A stretch of DNA of 10,476 nucleotides, from positions 1 through 10,476 of the forward strand of contig JAGAAH010000032.1 in NCBI GenBank assembly GCA_017615375.1, in the 5' to 3' direction. Made by a program: the position numbers and the translations under genes. This DNA comes from Lachnospiraceae bacterium. Lineage in GTDB: Bacteria; Bacillota; Clostridia; Lachnospirales; Lachnospiraceae. The first letter of the stretch is position 1. Each line of letters begins with the position of its first letter. Below, in pieces: positions 1 to 7,061 of the stretch. The notes under the pieces were generated by a model. It made no database searches, was not told the DNA's origin, and saw only the letters and a list, made by a program, of their open reading frames with translations.

Positions 1-314
1 CGGCACTTGGTGCTTCCAACAGAAGAATTATCAAGAGACACTTATTGCCGAACTGTGTAGGACAGCTTGTTATTACAACTTGTCTTCAGATTCCGTCAGC
101 GATATTCCTTGAGTCGTTCCTTTCATTCTTGGGAATGGGTGTATCCGCACCGATTGCGAGCTTAGGTTCACTTTGTTCGGATGCATTGCAGACGATAAGT
201 TTGTTCCCGTATAGACTTATCTTCCCGGCAATTATTCTTACGGTTATAGTATTATCACTTAACCTTGTCGGCGACGGATTAAGAGATTCACTTGATCCTA
301 GACTTAAGAAGTAG
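1..314 (+). CDS. oppC: Oligopeptide ABC transporter permease OppC, C-terminal part (5' end outside window)
   Basis: This is the end of an inner-membrane permease subunit of a peptide ABC importer. The frame is open from base 3 and ends at TAG 312-314, giving about 103 visible residues. It opens with the cytoplasmic coupling (EAA-type) loop, ALGASNRRIIKRHLLPN, which in this family docks onto the ATPases. A hydrophobic stretch rich in L, F and I follows, then a last membrane segment, and the ending NLVGDGLRDSLDPRLKK. That ending is the characteristic C-terminus of OppC/DppC permeases, which separates it from OppB. An ATG- or TTG-initiated ORF can be drawn at base 45, but the conserved coupling loop lies upstream of it, so the gene clearly begins off the left edge. 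The oppD ribosome binding site overlaps its stop codon, so the two are surely co-transcribed. Whether the natural substrate is oligo- or dipeptide cannot be decided from this fragment. Confidence 0.93.
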   Translation, partial: ALGASNRRIIKRHLLPNCVGQLVITTCLQIPSAIFLESFLSFLGMGVSAPIASLGSLCSDALQTISLFPYRLIFPAIILTVIVLSLNLVGDGLRDSLDPRLKK

Positions 315-326
315 GAGGGAAGAGAC

Positions 327-1331
327 ATGGAAGACAATAAAAAGCTTATTGAGATTAAAGACTTAAAAGTTTCATTCTTCACTCCGGCAGGCGAAGTTAA
401 GGCTGTTGACGGTATTTCATATGAACTCGGTTATAACGAAGTTATGGGTGTCGTTGGAGAGTCGGGATCCGGAAAGAGCGTTGAAGCATATTCAATTATC
501 GGACTTTTACAGAATCCGGGTAAGGTAATCGGCGGTTCGATTACTTTTGAAGGTGAAGATTTGTTGGCATATACGCCGGAACAGATGAGACAGTTTAGAG
601 GTAATAAGGTAAGTATGATTTTCCAGAACCCTATGACTTGTCTTAATCCGGTATATACAATCGGTAATCAGTTAATGGAAGCATTGATGGTTCATGACGA
701 TAAGATTACCAAGGAAGAAGCAAAGGCACGTGCTATCGAGATGCTTGAGAAGGTAGGTATTAATAATGCCGAGAAGCGTATCAATCAGTACCCGCATGAG
801 TTCTCCGGCGGTATGAGACAGAGAGCCATGATTGCAATGGCACTTATCTGCAAGCCTAAACTTCTTATAGCGGACGAGCCGACGACGGCTTTGGACGTTA
901 CCATTCAGGCTCAGATACTTGAGCTTATGAAGGAACTTCAGAAAAAAGAGAATACTTCTATTATCTTTATTACACATAACCTTGGAGTTGTTGCAGAAAT
1001 CTGCGACAAGGTATCGGTTATGTATGCGGGAAGAATTGTAGAGCAGGCAACAGTAAGAGACTTGTTCTATAATCCGCAGCATCCTTATACCAAGGGTCTT
1101 TTGGCATCACAGCCTCGAATTGATGAGGCAGAGCCGGAGCGACTTATTCCGATTGAGGGTACACCTATCGACCTTCTTAATCCTCCGGCAGGTTGTAACT
1201 TTGGACCTAGATGTAAGGATTGTATGAAGATTTGTCTTACCAAGAAACCACCGTTTGCGGATCTTGGAGACGGACATGTATCAGCATGCTGGTTACATTT
1301 TAAGAATCTTAAGGATAAGAAGGAGGAGTAA
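327..1331 (+). CDS. oppD: Oligopeptide ABC transporter ATP-binding protein OppD
   Basis: This is a 334-residue cytoplasmic ATPase that powers peptide import with OppF. In order: Walker A GESGSGKS at 44-51, Q-loop region FQNPMTCLNP, ABC signature FSGGMRQR at about 159-166, Walker B LLIADEP with D183 and E184, and switch histidine H217 in THN. The C-terminal oligopeptide/dipeptide extension carries cysteines C290, C296, C303 and C321. Four cysteines with similar spacing bind a [4Fe-4S] cluster in some homologues, from memory of recent structures. An additional C299 lies within that group. The ATG at 327 is preceded by AGGAGGG at 313-319, which overlaps the oppC stop, so translation is probably coupled. 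The D rather than F assignment rests on position and on the MRQRAMIAMAL signature, which is typical of OppD/DppD. Length is normal and all ATPase motifs are intact. Confidence 0.95.
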   Translation: MEDNKKLIEIKDLKVSFFTPAGEVKAVDGISYELGYNEVMGVVGESGSGKSVEAYSIIGLLQNPGKVIGGSITFEGEDLLAYTPEQMRQFRGNKVSMIFQNPMTCLNPVYTIGNQLMEALMVHDDKITKEEAKARAIEMLEKVGINNAEKRINQYPHEFSGGMRQRAMIAMALICKPKLLIADEPTTALDVTIQAQILELMKELQKKENTSIIFITHNLGVVAEICDKVSVMYAGRIVEQATVRDLFYNPQHPYTKGLLASQPRIDEAEPERLIPIEGTPIDLLNPPAGCNFGPRCKDCMKICLTKKPPFADLGDGHVSACWLHFKNLKDKKEE

Positions 1332-1334
1332 GAC

Positions 1335-2327
1335 ATGGCAGACGAGAGAAAAGTACTCCTCGAGGTTGAAAACCTTAAGAAGTATTTTACGGTTAAAACC
1401 GGTGGTTTTAAGAAAAATTATGTGCAGGCAGTAGAAAGTGCAACGTTTAATATCTATAAAGGCGAGACTTTAGGTCTTGTAGGTGAGTCGGGTTGTGGTA
1501 AGACCACACTCGGACGTACGGTAATAAGACTTCATGAGCCGACATCAGGTAAGATTGTCTATGATGGTAAGACAATATACGATTCGGCTAATCATATTGC
1601 CGAGAATATGTTCCCTTATAGAAGAAAGATGCAGATAATCTTCCAGGATCCGTCCGCATCACTTGACCCGCGTATGACGGTTGGGGAGATTATAGGTGAA
1701 GCTATAGATATTCACAAGTTATGCGATAGCAAAAAAGACAGAAATGACAGAATTCGTGAATTGTTATCGGAAGTAGGACTTAATACGGAGCATGCCAACA
1801 GATTCCCACATGAATTCTCCGGCGGACAGCAGCAGAGAGTCGGAATTGCGAGAGCATTGGCAGTTAATCCGGAATTTATCGTATGTGATGAGCCTATTTC
1901 CGCATTGGATGTGTCCATTCAGTCTCAGGTTGTTAACATGCTTGAAGACTTGCAGGCAGAGAAAGGACTTACATATCTGTTCATCGCACATGATATCTCT
2001 GTTGTAAGACATATATCGGACAGAATCGGTGTTATGTATCTTGGATGTATGGTTGAACTTGCGGACAGCTATGAGCTTTGCTCCAATCCTATTCATCCTT
2101 ATACCAAGACACTTTTATCAGCAGTTCCGTTACCGGACCCTGATAAGAGCAGAGCTCGTGAGAGAATAATTCTCGAAGGAGATATCCCGAGCCCTATTAA
2201 TCCACCTTCGGGATGCAGATTCCATACACGTTGCCCGTACGCAACAGAACGCTGTAAACAGGAGATGCCGGTACTTAAAGAATATGCACCGAAGCATTAT
2301 GCGGCATGTCATTTGTTAGAGCAATAA
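1335..2327 (+). CDS. oppF: Oligopeptide ABC transporter ATP-binding protein OppF
   Basis: This is the second ATPase of the importer, 330 residues, forming a heterodimer with OppD. Visible motifs are Walker A GESGCGKT at 50-57, signature FSGGQQQR at about 161-168, Walker B FIVCDEP with D185 and E186, and switch histidine H219 in AHD. The QQQRVGIARAL signature is typical of OppF/DppF. The C-terminal extension GCRFHTRC...C...YAAC has cysteines C294, C300, C307 and C325, the same four-cysteine layout as OppD. The start at ATG 1335 is supported by AAGGAGG at about 1319-1326, spanning the end of oppD, with a three-base gap between the genes. The N-terminal LLEVENLKKYF is a normal beginning for the family. 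No truncation or lesion is seen. Confidence 0.95.
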   Translation: MADERKVLLEVENLKKYFTVKTGGFKKNYVQAVESATFNIYKGETLGLVGESGCGKTTLGRTVIRLHEPTSGKIVYDGKTIYDSANHIAENMFPYRRKMQIIFQDPSASLDPRMTVGEIIGEAIDIHKLCDSKKDRNDRIRELLSEVGLNTEHANRFPHEFSGGQQQRVGIARALAVNPEFIVCDEPISALDVSIQSQVVNMLEDLQAEKGLTYLFIAHDISVVRHISDRIGVMYLGCMVELADSYELCSNPIHPYTKTLLSAVPLPDPDKSRARERIILEGDIPSPINPPSGCRFHTRCPYATERCKQEMPVLKEYAPKHYAACHLLEQ

Positions 2328-2335
2328 TTATAGAA

Positions 2336-2366
2336 CCATATAGGGCATGTCCCTTAATATATATGG
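2336..2366 (+). promoter_or_regulatory. Hairpin-prone oppF-oppA intergenic segment
   Basis: CCATATA at 2336-2342 pairs exactly with TATATGG at 2360-2366. A small inner AGGG/CCCT stem (2342-2345 with 2351-2354) competes for A2342 and could stack on it. No run of T follows, so this does not look like a terminator. Folds in this position are often linked to differential mRNA stability, letting the binding protein be made in excess over the membrane complex. That role is inference; the pairing is what is seen. Confidence 0.35.
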
Positions 2367-2374
2367 GAATAGAT

Positions 2375-2381
2375 AAGGAGG
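2375..2381 (+). promoter_or_regulatory. Strong ribosome binding site of oppA
   Basis: AAGGAGG lies 9 bases before the ATG at 2391. It is a near-perfect match to the anti-Shine-Dalgarno sequence, among the strongest in the window, and fits the need for excess binding protein over transporter. Confidence 0.8.
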
Positions 2382-2390
2382 TTTCATCTA

Positions 2391-4088
2391 ATGAAAAAGA
2401 AACTAGTTTCAATTTTACTTGTTGCAGTTATGGTATTAAGCCTCGTAGCATGCGGAGGCAATGGCGGCACAGGTAGCAAGAGCGGCGAACCATTTATTCT
2501 TAAGCTCTGTATCGCTTCAGAGCCTGAGACAATCGATCCAAGTCTCATTTCATCTGTTGACGGTTCGACTTATACTCAGCATCAGTTTGAAGGATTAATG
2601 AAGTATGTTCCTACATCTGAATTTGCTGATGAGTCAAAGCAGATGTACAACAGCGAGACTGCCTTCGGACAGGCAAAGGATGTTAAGATATCAGATGATC
2701 AGTGTGAATACGTATTTACTCTTCGTGATGATATCTTCTGGTCTGACGGAGTAGAAGTTACTGCCAATGACTTCGTATATGCTTGGAGAAGAATTGTTGA
2801 TCCTGAAACAGCATCGGATTACGGATACATTTTAAGCGGTATCGTTCTTAATGCTGAAGCAATTAACGCAGGCGAGATGGACAAGGAAAAGCTTGGTATC
2901 GAAGCAGTAGACGATAAGACATTAAAGATTACTCTTGAAGCTCCATGTGCATATTTCATGTCACTTTGCGCATTCTCATCATTAATGCCTCTTCGTGAAG
3001 ACGTAGTTGAAGGCAATGAGAACTGGACAGACCCGTCAACAATCGTTGTTAACGGTGCTTACAAGATTACAGAGTGGGTACATGATAGCTACATCTTAAT
3101 GGAGAAGAACGAGAAGTATTATGATTATGATAAGCTCGGACCTGATCAGATTAAGTGGGGATTATCAGATTCAGAAACAGCTATAGTTTCCGGATATCAG
3201 TCGGGCGAATATGACTTTATTCAGTCATTCCCTTCAGATATGATTGAATCTCTTAAGGCATCGGGCGATTGCTTTATAGATCCATATATCGGTACATATT
3301 ATCTCTACATCAACTGCTCAATCATTACTGATTGGAGAGTTCGTGCAGCTATGACAATCTGTGTCGACAGAGAGAATATCGTTAACAATATTACACAGAG
3401 TGGACAGACACCTGCTACAGGACTTGTTGCTCAGGGTATTACAGACTCTGCAAACAAGGATTTCTCAACAGGTATATCCGAACTCGGAGCTATGTATGCA
3501 GCTTTACAGAAGGCTTATCCTTCATTCGACCTTTCAACATATGAAGGACGTTGTGCACTTGCTAAGGAACTTTACAACTCAGCAGTTGCTGACGGAAGCT
3601 GGAATCCTGATACAACAGTAGTATACAACTTCAATACATCTGATGCTCATAAGGCAATTGCAGAAGCAGTTGGTTCCGATTGGCAGACAGTTCTTGGTCT
3701 TAACATTACACTTCAGAACCAGGAGTGGAATACATATACCAACGGACTTGGCGAGCATACATTCGGCGTAGCACGTCTTGGTTGGATTGCTGACTACAAT
3801 GATGCTCTTACATACTTAGAGCTCTTCGTAACAGGTAACCCTTATAACTATGGCCTTTACAGCGACAGCAAGTTCGATAGCGACGTATTGGCAGCTAAGG
3901 CAAAGAATGCAGGCGCAGAGCGTGATGCAATCCTTTATCAGGCTGAAGAAGAGATGTTTGGCGAAGGCGGATTCCCTGTATGTCCTCTTTACTACTATAC
4001 AAACTCTTATTGTATAGCTGACGGCATTCAGAACTGCTACTTTACACCACTCGGATATTACTTCTTTATGTACGCTACAAAGAATTAA
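2391..4088 (+). CDS. oppA: Peptide-binding lipoprotein OppA (SBP_bac_5 family)
   Basis: This is a 565-residue extracellular substrate-binding lipoprotein that captures peptides and delivers them to OppBCDF. The N-terminus MKKK is followed by a hydrophobic core and a lipobox L18-V19-A20-C21, so C21 would be lipidated and anchor the mature protein to the outer face of the membrane. A GGNGGTGSKSGE spacer follows. Features typical of the family 5 solute-binding fold include LKLCIASEPETIDPSL, the FTLRDDIFWSDGVEVTANDFVYAWRR block, and a late GWIADYNDALTYLE segment close to the DYxDP motif of peptide binders. Length is usual for OppA. Alanine is encoded almost only by GCA and GCT with no GCG, unlike the neighbouring transporter gene at 5743, consistent with high expression. 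A terminator follows. The peptide length preference cannot be read from sequence. Confidence 0.93.
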   Translation: MKKKLVSILLVAVMVLSLVACGGNGGTGSKSGEPFILKLCIASEPETIDPSLISSVDGSTYTQHQFEGLMKYVPTSEFADESKQMYNSETAFGQAKDVKISDDQCEYVFTLRDDIFWSDGVEVTANDFVYAWRRIVDPETASDYGYILSGIVLNAEAINAGEMDKEKLGIEAVDDKTLKITLEAPCAYFMSLCAFSSLMPLREDVVEGNENWTDPSTIVVNGAYKITEWVHDSYILMEKNEKYYDYDKLGPDQIKWGLSDSETAIVSGYQSGEYDFIQSFPSDMIESLKASGDCFIDPYIGTYYLYINCSIITDWRVRAAMTICVDRENIVNNITQSGQTPATGLVAQGITDSANKDFSTGISELGAMYAALQKAYPSFDLSTYEGRCALAKELYNSAVADGSWNPDTTVVYNFNTSDAHKAIAEAVGSDWQTVLGLNITLQNQEWNTYTNGLGEHTFGVARLGWIADYNDALTYLELFVTGNPYNYGLYSDSKFDSDVLAAKAKNAGAERDAILYQAEEEMFGEGGFPVCPLYYYTNSYCIADGIQNCYFTPLGYYFFMYATKN

Positions 4089-4116
4089 TGACTTCCTAAT
4101 TAAGTTATTATAATTT

Positions 4117-4149
4117 GGAGACCGCGGATAATCCGTGGTCTCCTTCTTT
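4117..4149 (+). terminator. Rho-independent terminator after oppA
   Basis: GGAGACCGCGGA at 4117-4128 pairs with TCCGTGGTCTCC at 4132-4143 around a 3-base loop, with one G-T wobble. A T-rich tail TTCTTTA follows. It lies 28 bases after the oppA stop and separates the opp operon from rho. The tail is interrupted, so termination may be incomplete. Confidence 0.8.
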
Positions 4150-4162
4150 ATGTATAAAACTA

Positions 4163-4191
4163 TTGAAACTTTTTCTAAAATGGGTTATTCT
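4163..4191 (+). promoter_or_regulatory. Candidate sigma-A promoter of rho
   Basis: TTGAAA at 4163-4168 is separated by 17 bases from TATTCT at 4186-4191. The -35 is good (5 of 6) and the -10 is moderate (4 of 6). It lies just after the oppA terminator and would give a leader of about 115 bases. No better promoter is seen in the 227-base gap between oppA and rho. Confidence 0.45.
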
Positions 4192-4197
4192 ATTACA

Positions 4198-4269
4198 TAG
4201 TTACAAATATTCGTAACTAAGATTCTTGTTTTTGATATCGAGTTAATAATTCCATGTCGATTCGGACAT
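4198..4269 (+). promoter_or_regulatory. Two small inverted repeats in the rho leader
   Basis: TAGTTAC at 4198-4204 pairs perfectly with GTAACTA at 4213-4219 (7 bp, 8-base loop). ATGTC at 4254-4258 pairs with GACAT at 4265-4269 (5 bp, 6-base loop). Both are modest folds. They could be operator-like or leader RNA elements, but either could occur by chance, and no known riboswitch is recognised here. Confidence 0.25.
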
Positions 4270-4315
4270 TGTATTCACAGATTTGATTATTATTGATATG
4301 AGAAAGGGTGACTAC

Positions 4316-5734
4316 ATGAGAGAAAAGTATGAAAGTTTAAGTAAGGCTGTTTTGGCTGATGTTGCGGTTCACAGAGGTATTGACGTAAAGGGAATGAAGA
4401 AGGCAGATATTGTCGAAGCAATGCTTATACTTGATGAAAAAGAGAATAATGCTCCTAAGGAAGAAGCAGAAAAGGAAAAGAAACCGGTTAAGTCGGTTAA
4501 TACAACCATAAGAAATTATGATATATACATGACCGAGAAAGAATTAAAGCGCGATGCGGAGATTCGTCGTGATATGCCTGACGACATGAAGGCTTTGGAC
4601 AGTGGCGTTATGGTTGGAGGTATATTGGAGATAACCGAAGGCGGATACGGTTTTATCAGAAGCTCCAATTTCCTTCCGGGAGAAGAAGATATATACGTAA
4701 GTGCCGGATTAATTAAGAAGTTTAAGCTTAAAACCGGAGATTACGTTAAGGGATGCAAGCGATTAAAAGACAAAGAAGAAGAAAAAGAGAAATATGCGGC
4801 AATGCTTTATATAGTATCCGTTAACGGCAGAGAACCGGAGTTTTGCAACACAAGAGCAAACTTTGAGAGCTTGACACCTGTATTTCCTTATGAAAGAATT
4901 CATCTTGAGTATCCGAACTGTTCGGTTGCACAGAGAATAGTTGATTTAATCGCACCTATCGGTAAGGGTCAGAGAGGTATGATAGTATCACCTCCTAAGG
5001 CAGGTAAGACCACACTTTTAAAGCAGGTAGCCCGTGCGGTTCTTAAGAACAATCCTGAGATGCATCTTATAATTTTACTTATAGATGAACGTCCGGAGGA
5101 AGTTACGGATATTAAGGAAGCCATACAGGGTAAGCAGGTAGAAGTTATATATTCTACATTCGATGAGCTTCCCGAGCATCATAAGAGAGTATCCGAAATG
5201 GTATTAGAGCGTGCGAAGAGACTCGTAGAAGCAGGCGAAGACGTTATAATTCTTCTCGATTCCATTACGAGACTTACGAGAGCATATAACCTTACGGTTC
5301 CGCCGAGTGGAAGAACACTTACCGGTGGTCTTGATCCTGCATCATTACATATGCCGAAGAAATTCTTTGGTGCTGCAAGAAAGATGCGTGAGGGCGGAAG
5401 TCTTACAATTCTTGCGACAGCGTTGGTTGAGACGGGAAGCAAGATGGATGACGTAGTATTCGAGGAGTTTAAGGGAACGGGTAATATGGAACTCGTTCTT
5501 GACAGAAAGCTTTCGGAAAGAAGAATATTCCCGGCAGTAGATATAGTTAAGTCCGGTACAAGAAGAGACGATCTTTTGCTTTCGGAGCCTGAACAGCAGG
5601 CAATGGAGATTGCAAGAAGGGCGTTAAACGGAGCCAAGTCGGAAGCTGCAACGGAGACATTATTGCGTTCATTCCAGTCATCGGCAAGTAATCGAAGCTT
5701 GATAGACGAGATACTTAAAAGACGTATGTTCTAG
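4316..5734 (+). CDS. rho: Transcription termination factor Rho
   Basis: Rho is a hexameric RNA helicase that ends transcription at unstructured C-rich RNA. The start at ATG 4316 is chosen because AAAGGG at 4303-4308 sits 7 bases upstream. An in-frame TTG at 4283 and ATG at 4298 lack such a site. This gives 472 residues. In order: SAP-like Rho_N helices (about 1-40), a K/E-rich linker (about 41-65) and a basic segment, the cold-shock RNA-binding domain from about 97 with GYGFIR at 110-115, Walker A PPKAGKTT at 226-233, Walker B ending D257-E258-R259, the Q-loop region DSITRLTR at 315-322, and the R-loop region MPKKFFGAAR from 346. The C-terminal block RDDLLL and end are intact. It is longer than the roughly 420-residue E. 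coli protein because of the N-terminal linker. A transporter gene follows after 8 bases. Confidence 0.96.
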   Translation: MREKYESLSKAVLADVAVHRGIDVKGMKKADIVEAMLILDEKENNAPKEEAEKEKKPVKSVNTTIRNYDIYMTEKELKRDAEIRRDMPDDMKALDSGVMVGGILEITEGGYGFIRSSNFLPGEEDIYVSAGLIKKFKLKTGDYVKGCKRLKDKEEEKEKYAAMLYIVSVNGREPEFCNTRANFESLTPVFPYERIHLEYPNCSVAQRIVDLIAPIGKGQRGMIVSPPKAGKTTLLKQVARAVLKNNPEMHLIILLIDERPEEVTDIKEAIQGKQVEVIYSTFDELPEHHKRVSEMVLERAKRLVEAGEDVIILLDSITRLTRAYNLTVPPSGRTLTGGLDPASLHMPKKFFGAARKMREGGSLTILATALVETGSKMDDVVFEEFKGTGNMELVLDRKLSERRIFPAVDIVKSGTRRDDLLLSEPEQQAMEIARRALNGAKSEAATETLLRSFQSSASNRSLIDEILKRRMF

Positions 5735-5742
5735 GTTAAATT

Positions 5743-6942
5743 ATGAGATTTAAGTCAACTTTTAGATATTGTATGTTACAGGCGGCCTTTTGGTCGACAT
5801 TCAGCTCAATATTTGCATATGCAAGCATGTACCTTATCGATAAGGGCTTAAGCAATTCCGAGATAGGATATATACTTTCGCTGGGAAGTATATTTTCAGC
5901 CATTGCACAGCCTATTGTTGGAGGAATGGCGGATAGAAGTAAGAAGCTTATATTACATAAGCTTCTTATGACTTTTTCAGGGATAATAATTGTATTAAGC
6001 GGAATTCTTCTTGCGTTTAACAAGGTTTTCTGGATGGTGTTTTTATTATATACGCTGATTATAGCCTTTTCCCAGATTATGACGCCGCTTACTTATTCAT
6101 TGGCGATGTTCTTTGTGTCAAGGGGAATCCCGATTGACTTCGGAATTGCGAGAGGAATAGGTTCACTGGCTTACGCGATATGCTCGGCTATATTGGGAGT
6201 GTTAATCGAGAAACAGGGTGTAGATGTAATTATATTTGCCATTATCATTGTATACGTGCTACTTATCATAACCGTAGCGACATTCCATTTTAAGGGTGTG
6301 GATGAGAGCGTTAAAAACGCCGATACGGGCATAAATGAAAAGACGGGCGTTAATCTTTCACTCATACAATTCATAATGCGATATAAGCGCTTTTCGATTG
6401 TTATACTGGGCAACATTCTTGTATTTGTAAGTCATAATATTATTAGCAATTATATGTTCCAGATATACGATAATATCGGTCTTGGCAGTAGCGAGATGGG
6501 ATATGGTATCTTCATTGCGGCAGCATGTGAATTACCGTCTTTATTCTTACTTAGTACCATTAATAAAAAAGTTCCGTCCGGTATTCTTTTTAAGTTTGCG
6601 GTATTCTTCATATTTGTGCGTAATGTGGTAATGTATCTTGCAAAGAACATTGTGGTCATGTACCTTTCTATGTCACTGTCGATGCTTGGATACGGAATAT
6701 TTGCGGGAATAAGCATATTATATGTGGAGAATATAATCGATTCTGATAACAGAGTGCGCGGCCAGGCGCTTATGACCATGACGACGGCAATGGGTTCTTT
6801 TGTCGGAAGCCTTATGGGCGGAATAATAATCGACAGATTCTCGGTAAATGCGATGCTTATAATGTCCAGTGTTATGGCACTTACAGGTGCGCTTACGGTA
6901 ATATGTGCAGGTGAAAAAGGATGTACTCAATCCGCAAATTAA
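5743..6942 (+). CDS. Major facilitator superfamily transporter, probable 12-TM permease
   Basis: This is a 399-residue membrane transporter. Hydrophobic segments occur throughout, as expected for about twelve helices in two halves. The MFS motif A is seen as GGMADRSKK at 60-68, between helices 2 and 3. The longest polar stretch, about residues 185-207 (VDESVKNADTGINEKTG), is the central cytoplasmic loop. The N-terminal pattern, with a short first helix, LIDKGLSNSEIGYILS, then QPIVGGMADR, resembles the LacY-like/nucleoside-proton-symporter branch (MFS_1_like), but the substrate cannot be named. The start ATG at 5743 lies 8 bases after the rho stop with only a weak AGG at 5733-5735, so translational coupling to rho is likely. 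GCG alanine codons are frequent, unlike in oppA and rpmE, suggesting modest expression. A perfect 12-bp hairpin lies inside codons 66-76. No terminator is seen behind the gene. Confidence 0.88.
   Translation: MRFKSTFRYCMLQAAFWSTFSSIFAYASMYLIDKGLSNSEIGYILSLGSIFSAIAQPIVGGMADRSKKLILHKLLMTFSGIIIVLSGILLAFNKVFWMVFLLYTLIIAFSQIMTPLTYSLAMFFVSRGIPIDFGIARGIGSLAYAICSAILGVLIEKQGVDVIIFAIIIVYVLLIITVATFHFKGVDESVKNADTGINEKTGVNLSLIQFIMRYKRFSIVILGNILVFVSHNIISNYMFQIYDNIGLGSSEMGYGIFIAAACELPSLFLLSTINKKVPSGILFKFAVFFIFVRNVVMYLAKNIVVMYLSMSLSMLGYGIFAGISILYVENIIDSDNRVRGQALMTMTTAMGSFVGSLMGGIIIDRFSVNAMLIMSSVMALTGALTVICAGEKGCTQSAN
5940..5968 (+). repeat. Perfect 12-bp inverted repeat inside the transporter gene
   Basis: TAAGAAGCTTAT at 5940-5951 pairs without mismatch with ATAAGCTTCTTA at 5957-5968 around a 5-base loop. 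Four bases later comes TTTTT (5973-5977). It encodes SKKLILHKLL just after motif A. It could act as a pause, weak terminator or processing site early in the transporter mRNA. That function is inference; the pairing is certain. Confidence 0.6.
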
Positions 6943-6958
6943 AATTAATTAAAAGTAC

Positions 6959-6987
6959 TTGCAGATATAATACAAGTATGATACAAT
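6959..6987 (+). promoter_or_regulatory. Sigma-A promoter with extended -10 upstream of rpmE
   Basis: TTGCAG at 6959-6964 and TACAAT at 6982-6987 are separated by exactly 17 bases, and TG at 6979-6980 gives an extended -10 (TGATACAAT). It is the best promoter in the window. Transcription would start near 6994, giving a leader of about 68 bases, which suits a strongly expressed ribosomal protein gene. Confidence 0.75.
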
Positions 6988-6995
6988 GATAAAGC

Positions 6996-7027
6996 TGTTT
7001 GCTAGGCAAACAAAGTTCGAGATGTTT
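6996..7027 (+). promoter_or_regulatory. Structured 5' leader of rpmE
   Basis: TGTTTGC at 6996-7002 pairs perfectly with GCAAACA at 7006-7012 around a 3-base loop, almost at the predicted transcript start. AAACA at 7008-7012 can alternatively pair with TGTTT at 7023-7027, so two exclusive folds are possible. This position fits an autoregulatory leader bound by L31, and L31 leader motifs have been described in other bacteria. I cannot match this to a specific family by eye. A simple 5' stabilising hairpin is an alternative. Confidence 0.4.
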
Positions 7028-7061
7028 ATTATAATTCTAATATATTTGAGAGGTGAAAGTC

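Noticed and set aside
672..1082. Long minus-strand open frames opposite oppD, oppF, rho, the transporter, DUF1385, prmC and prfA
   Set aside because: All lie antisense to genes with full family motifs, have no ribosome binding sites of note and no recognisable protein features; they follow from codon bias of the real genes.
2313..2363. Possible separate promoter for oppA (TTGTTA and nearby TATA-like runs)
   Set aside because: Spacing to the TATA-like strings is wrong (10 bases) or the -10 match is poor (3 of 6) at 17-18 bases. A/T-rich gaps give such strings by chance.
2399..2410. 12-base palindrome GAAACTAGTTTC at the start of oppA
   Set aside because: About two or three perfect 12-base palindromes are expected by chance in 10 kb, and it lies in the signal peptide codons with no partner site.
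4283..4315. Upstream starts TTG 4283 and ATG 4298 for rho
   Set aside because: No ribosome binding site at suitable distance for either, while AAAGGG lies 7 bases before ATG 4316, after which the Rho N-terminal domain begins normally.
4089..4315. Search for tRNA, small RNA, CRISPR, insertion sequence or att sites in the largest gap and elsewhere
   Set aside because: No cloverleaf, direct-repeat array, transposase or terminal repeats were seen in any gap; only the terminator, promoter candidate and weak inverted repeats already listed.
7053..7061. GTG 7053 as start of rpmE
   Set aside because: The GTG is part of the AGAGGTG ribosome binding site, and L31 proteins begin MKEGIHP or similar, matching ATG 7062.
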